Assembly (NCBI GenBank): GCA_016303235.1
Contig: JAEDMB010000098.1
Span: 1-7,309 of the forward strand
From: Oscillospiraceae bacterium
GTDB taxonomy: Bacteria > Bacillota > Clostridia > Oscillospirales > Ruminococcaceae
DNA: 7,309 nt
Direction: 5' to 3'
Positions within the stretch are counted from its first letter, which is position 1. The number at the start of each line of letters is the position of its first letter. Under the pieces are notes generated by a model, which made no database searches, was not told where the DNA came from, and saw only the letters and a list, made by a program, of their open reading frames with translations. The translations under genes were made by a program, and so were the position numbers. Positions 6,408 to 7,309 of this stretch are shown here, one piece after another.

Positions 6408-7309
6408 TTGGAATATAAAACACAGATGGAAGCCGGTAAAAAGGGCATTGTTACCCCACAGATGAAAACCGTTGCCGAAAAGGAAAATATCGAAGTTTCC
6501 GAAATTATGAAGAAAGTAGCAGAGGGAACTGTTGCAATTCCGGCAAATATAAATCACAGGTCGCTTTCAGCAGAGGGAATAGGTTCGGGACTGCGTACAA
6601 AAATCAATGTAAATCTCGGAATTTCAGGCGACAAAAAGGATTATGACGTTGAAATGCAGAAAGTAAAGCTTGCTATTGATTTCAAATGCGAAGCTATTAT
6701 GGATTTATCAAATTACGGAAAAACAAATACATTCAGAAAAAAACTGATTGAAATGTCACCCGCAATGATTGGAACTGTTCCGATGTATGATGCTGTCGGC
6801 TATCTCGAAAAGGATTTGCTTGATATAACTGCAAAGGATTTCCTGAAAGTCGTTGAAGCCCATGCAAAAGAGGGCGTTGACTTTATGACTATACATGCGG
6901 GAATTAATAAACGTGCCGTTGAATGTTTCAAGCGTTCAAAGAGACTGACTAATATAGTATCAAGAGGCGGTTCACTTCTTTTTGCGTGGATGGAAATGAC
7001 AGGAAACGAAAATCCTTTCTATGAATATTATGACGAAGTTCTTGATATATTAAGAGAGTATGACGTTACAATCAGCCTTGGAGATGCACTCCGTCCCGGT
7101 TCAATTGCTGACAGTACCGATGCAGGTCAGATAAGCGAACTCATCGAACTCGGAGATTTGACTAAACGTGCATGGGCAAAAGATGTTCAGGTAATGGTTG
7201 AAGGCCCCGGTCATATGGCTATGAATGAAATATCAGCAAATATGACTTTGCAGAAAAGAATATGCCATAATGCACCGTTCTATGTTTTAGGCCCTCTTGT
7301 AACGGATAT
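6408..7309 (+). CDS. thiC: Phosphomethylpyrimidine synthase ThiC (3' end outside window)
   Basis: ThiC is a radical-SAM enzyme that rearranges aminoimidazole ribotide into hydroxymethylpyrimidine phosphate (HMP-P), the pyrimidine half of thiamin, in the cytoplasm. About 300 residues are visible. The frame starts at TTG with (M)EYKTQMEAGKKGIVTPQM, the usual short-form N-terminus. It continues through AIPANINH, GISGDKKDYDVE, IMDLSNYG, PMYDAVGYLEKD, VDFMTIHAG, SRGGSLLFAWM, SLGDALRPGSIADSTDAGQI, VMVEGPGHMAMNEI and FYVLGPLVTD. These are family signatures spread over the TIM-barrel. The C-terminal cysteine motif that binds the [4Fe-4S] cluster, in a family of about 430 residues for this type, would be downstream. 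The E. coli-type long N-terminal domain is absent. A TPP riboswitch controls it, and other thiamin genes may follow beyond the window. Confidence 0.98.
   Translation, partial: MEYKTQMEAGKKGIVTPQMKTVAEKENIEVSEIMKKVAEGTVAIPANINHRSLSAEGIGSGLRTKINVNLGISGDKKDYDVEMQKVKLAIDFKCEAIMDLSNYGKTNTFRKKLIEMSPAMIGTVPMYDAVGYLEKDLLDITAKDFLKVVEAHAKEGVDFMTIHAGINKRAVECFKRSKRLTNIVSRGGSLLFAWMEMTGNENPFYEYYDEVLDILREYDVTISLGDALRPGSIADSTDAGQISELIELGDLTKRAWAKDVQVMVEGPGHMAMNEISANMTLQKRICHNAPFYVLGPLVTD

Noticed and set aside
6426..6428. ATG as the thiC start
   Set aside because: It is too far from the only ribosome site and would remove the conserved EYKTQ residues.
1..7309. Mobile element, CRISPR array, phage or defence system
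   Set aside because: No transposase, integrase, spaced repeats, target-site duplications or defence-type domains are visible. All long genes are core metabolism or RNA handling.

Overview
The window reads as ordinary chromosomal DNA of a low-to-moderate GC Gram-positive bacterium. It has strong AGGAGG-type ribosome binding sites, AT-rich promoters close to the sigma-A consensus, intrinsic terminators with clean T-runs, a TTG start codon, and a short clostridial-type ThiC that lacks the long N-terminal domain of the enterobacterial enzyme. Together with the protein flavour of GltB, GltD and ThiC this suggests Clostridia, plausibly a Ruminococcus-like member of the Oscillospiraceae. The family placement is an inference and was not searched.

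Left part (1-3540, + strand): the 3' portion of gltB, entering the window mid-gene, is followed 14 bases later by a complete gltD. They encode the large and small subunits of NADPH-type glutamate synthase (GOGAT), the step that turns glutamine plus 2-oxoglutarate into two glutamates. A rho-independent terminator closes the operon.

Middle (3541-4290): a lone gene for an unrecognised 170-residue soluble protein has its own near-consensus promoter and its own terminator. The same hairpin also ends the oppositely directed transcription unit coming from the right.

Right-middle (4296-6213, - strand): a DEAD-box RNA helicase with a C-terminal DbpA-type RNA-binding domain and a basic tail. Immediately downstream in the same mRNA is a 42-codon gene for a single-pass membrane microprotein whose ribosome binding site overlaps the helicase stop codon.

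Right end (6214-7309, + strand): a TPP riboswitch with a clear terminator-type expression platform precedes thiC (HMP-phosphate synthase of thiamin synthesis), which starts at TTG and runs off the window. The helicase and thiC promoters are divergent and packed around a 13-bp palindrome.

No mobile element, CRISPR array, phage gene or tRNA/rRNA gene is visible. No novel multi-gene system is evident. The items most worth a second look are the 42-residue membrane protein coupled to the helicase, the unrecognised 170-residue protein, the alternative pairing in the TPP riboswitch, and the crowded divergent promoter region.
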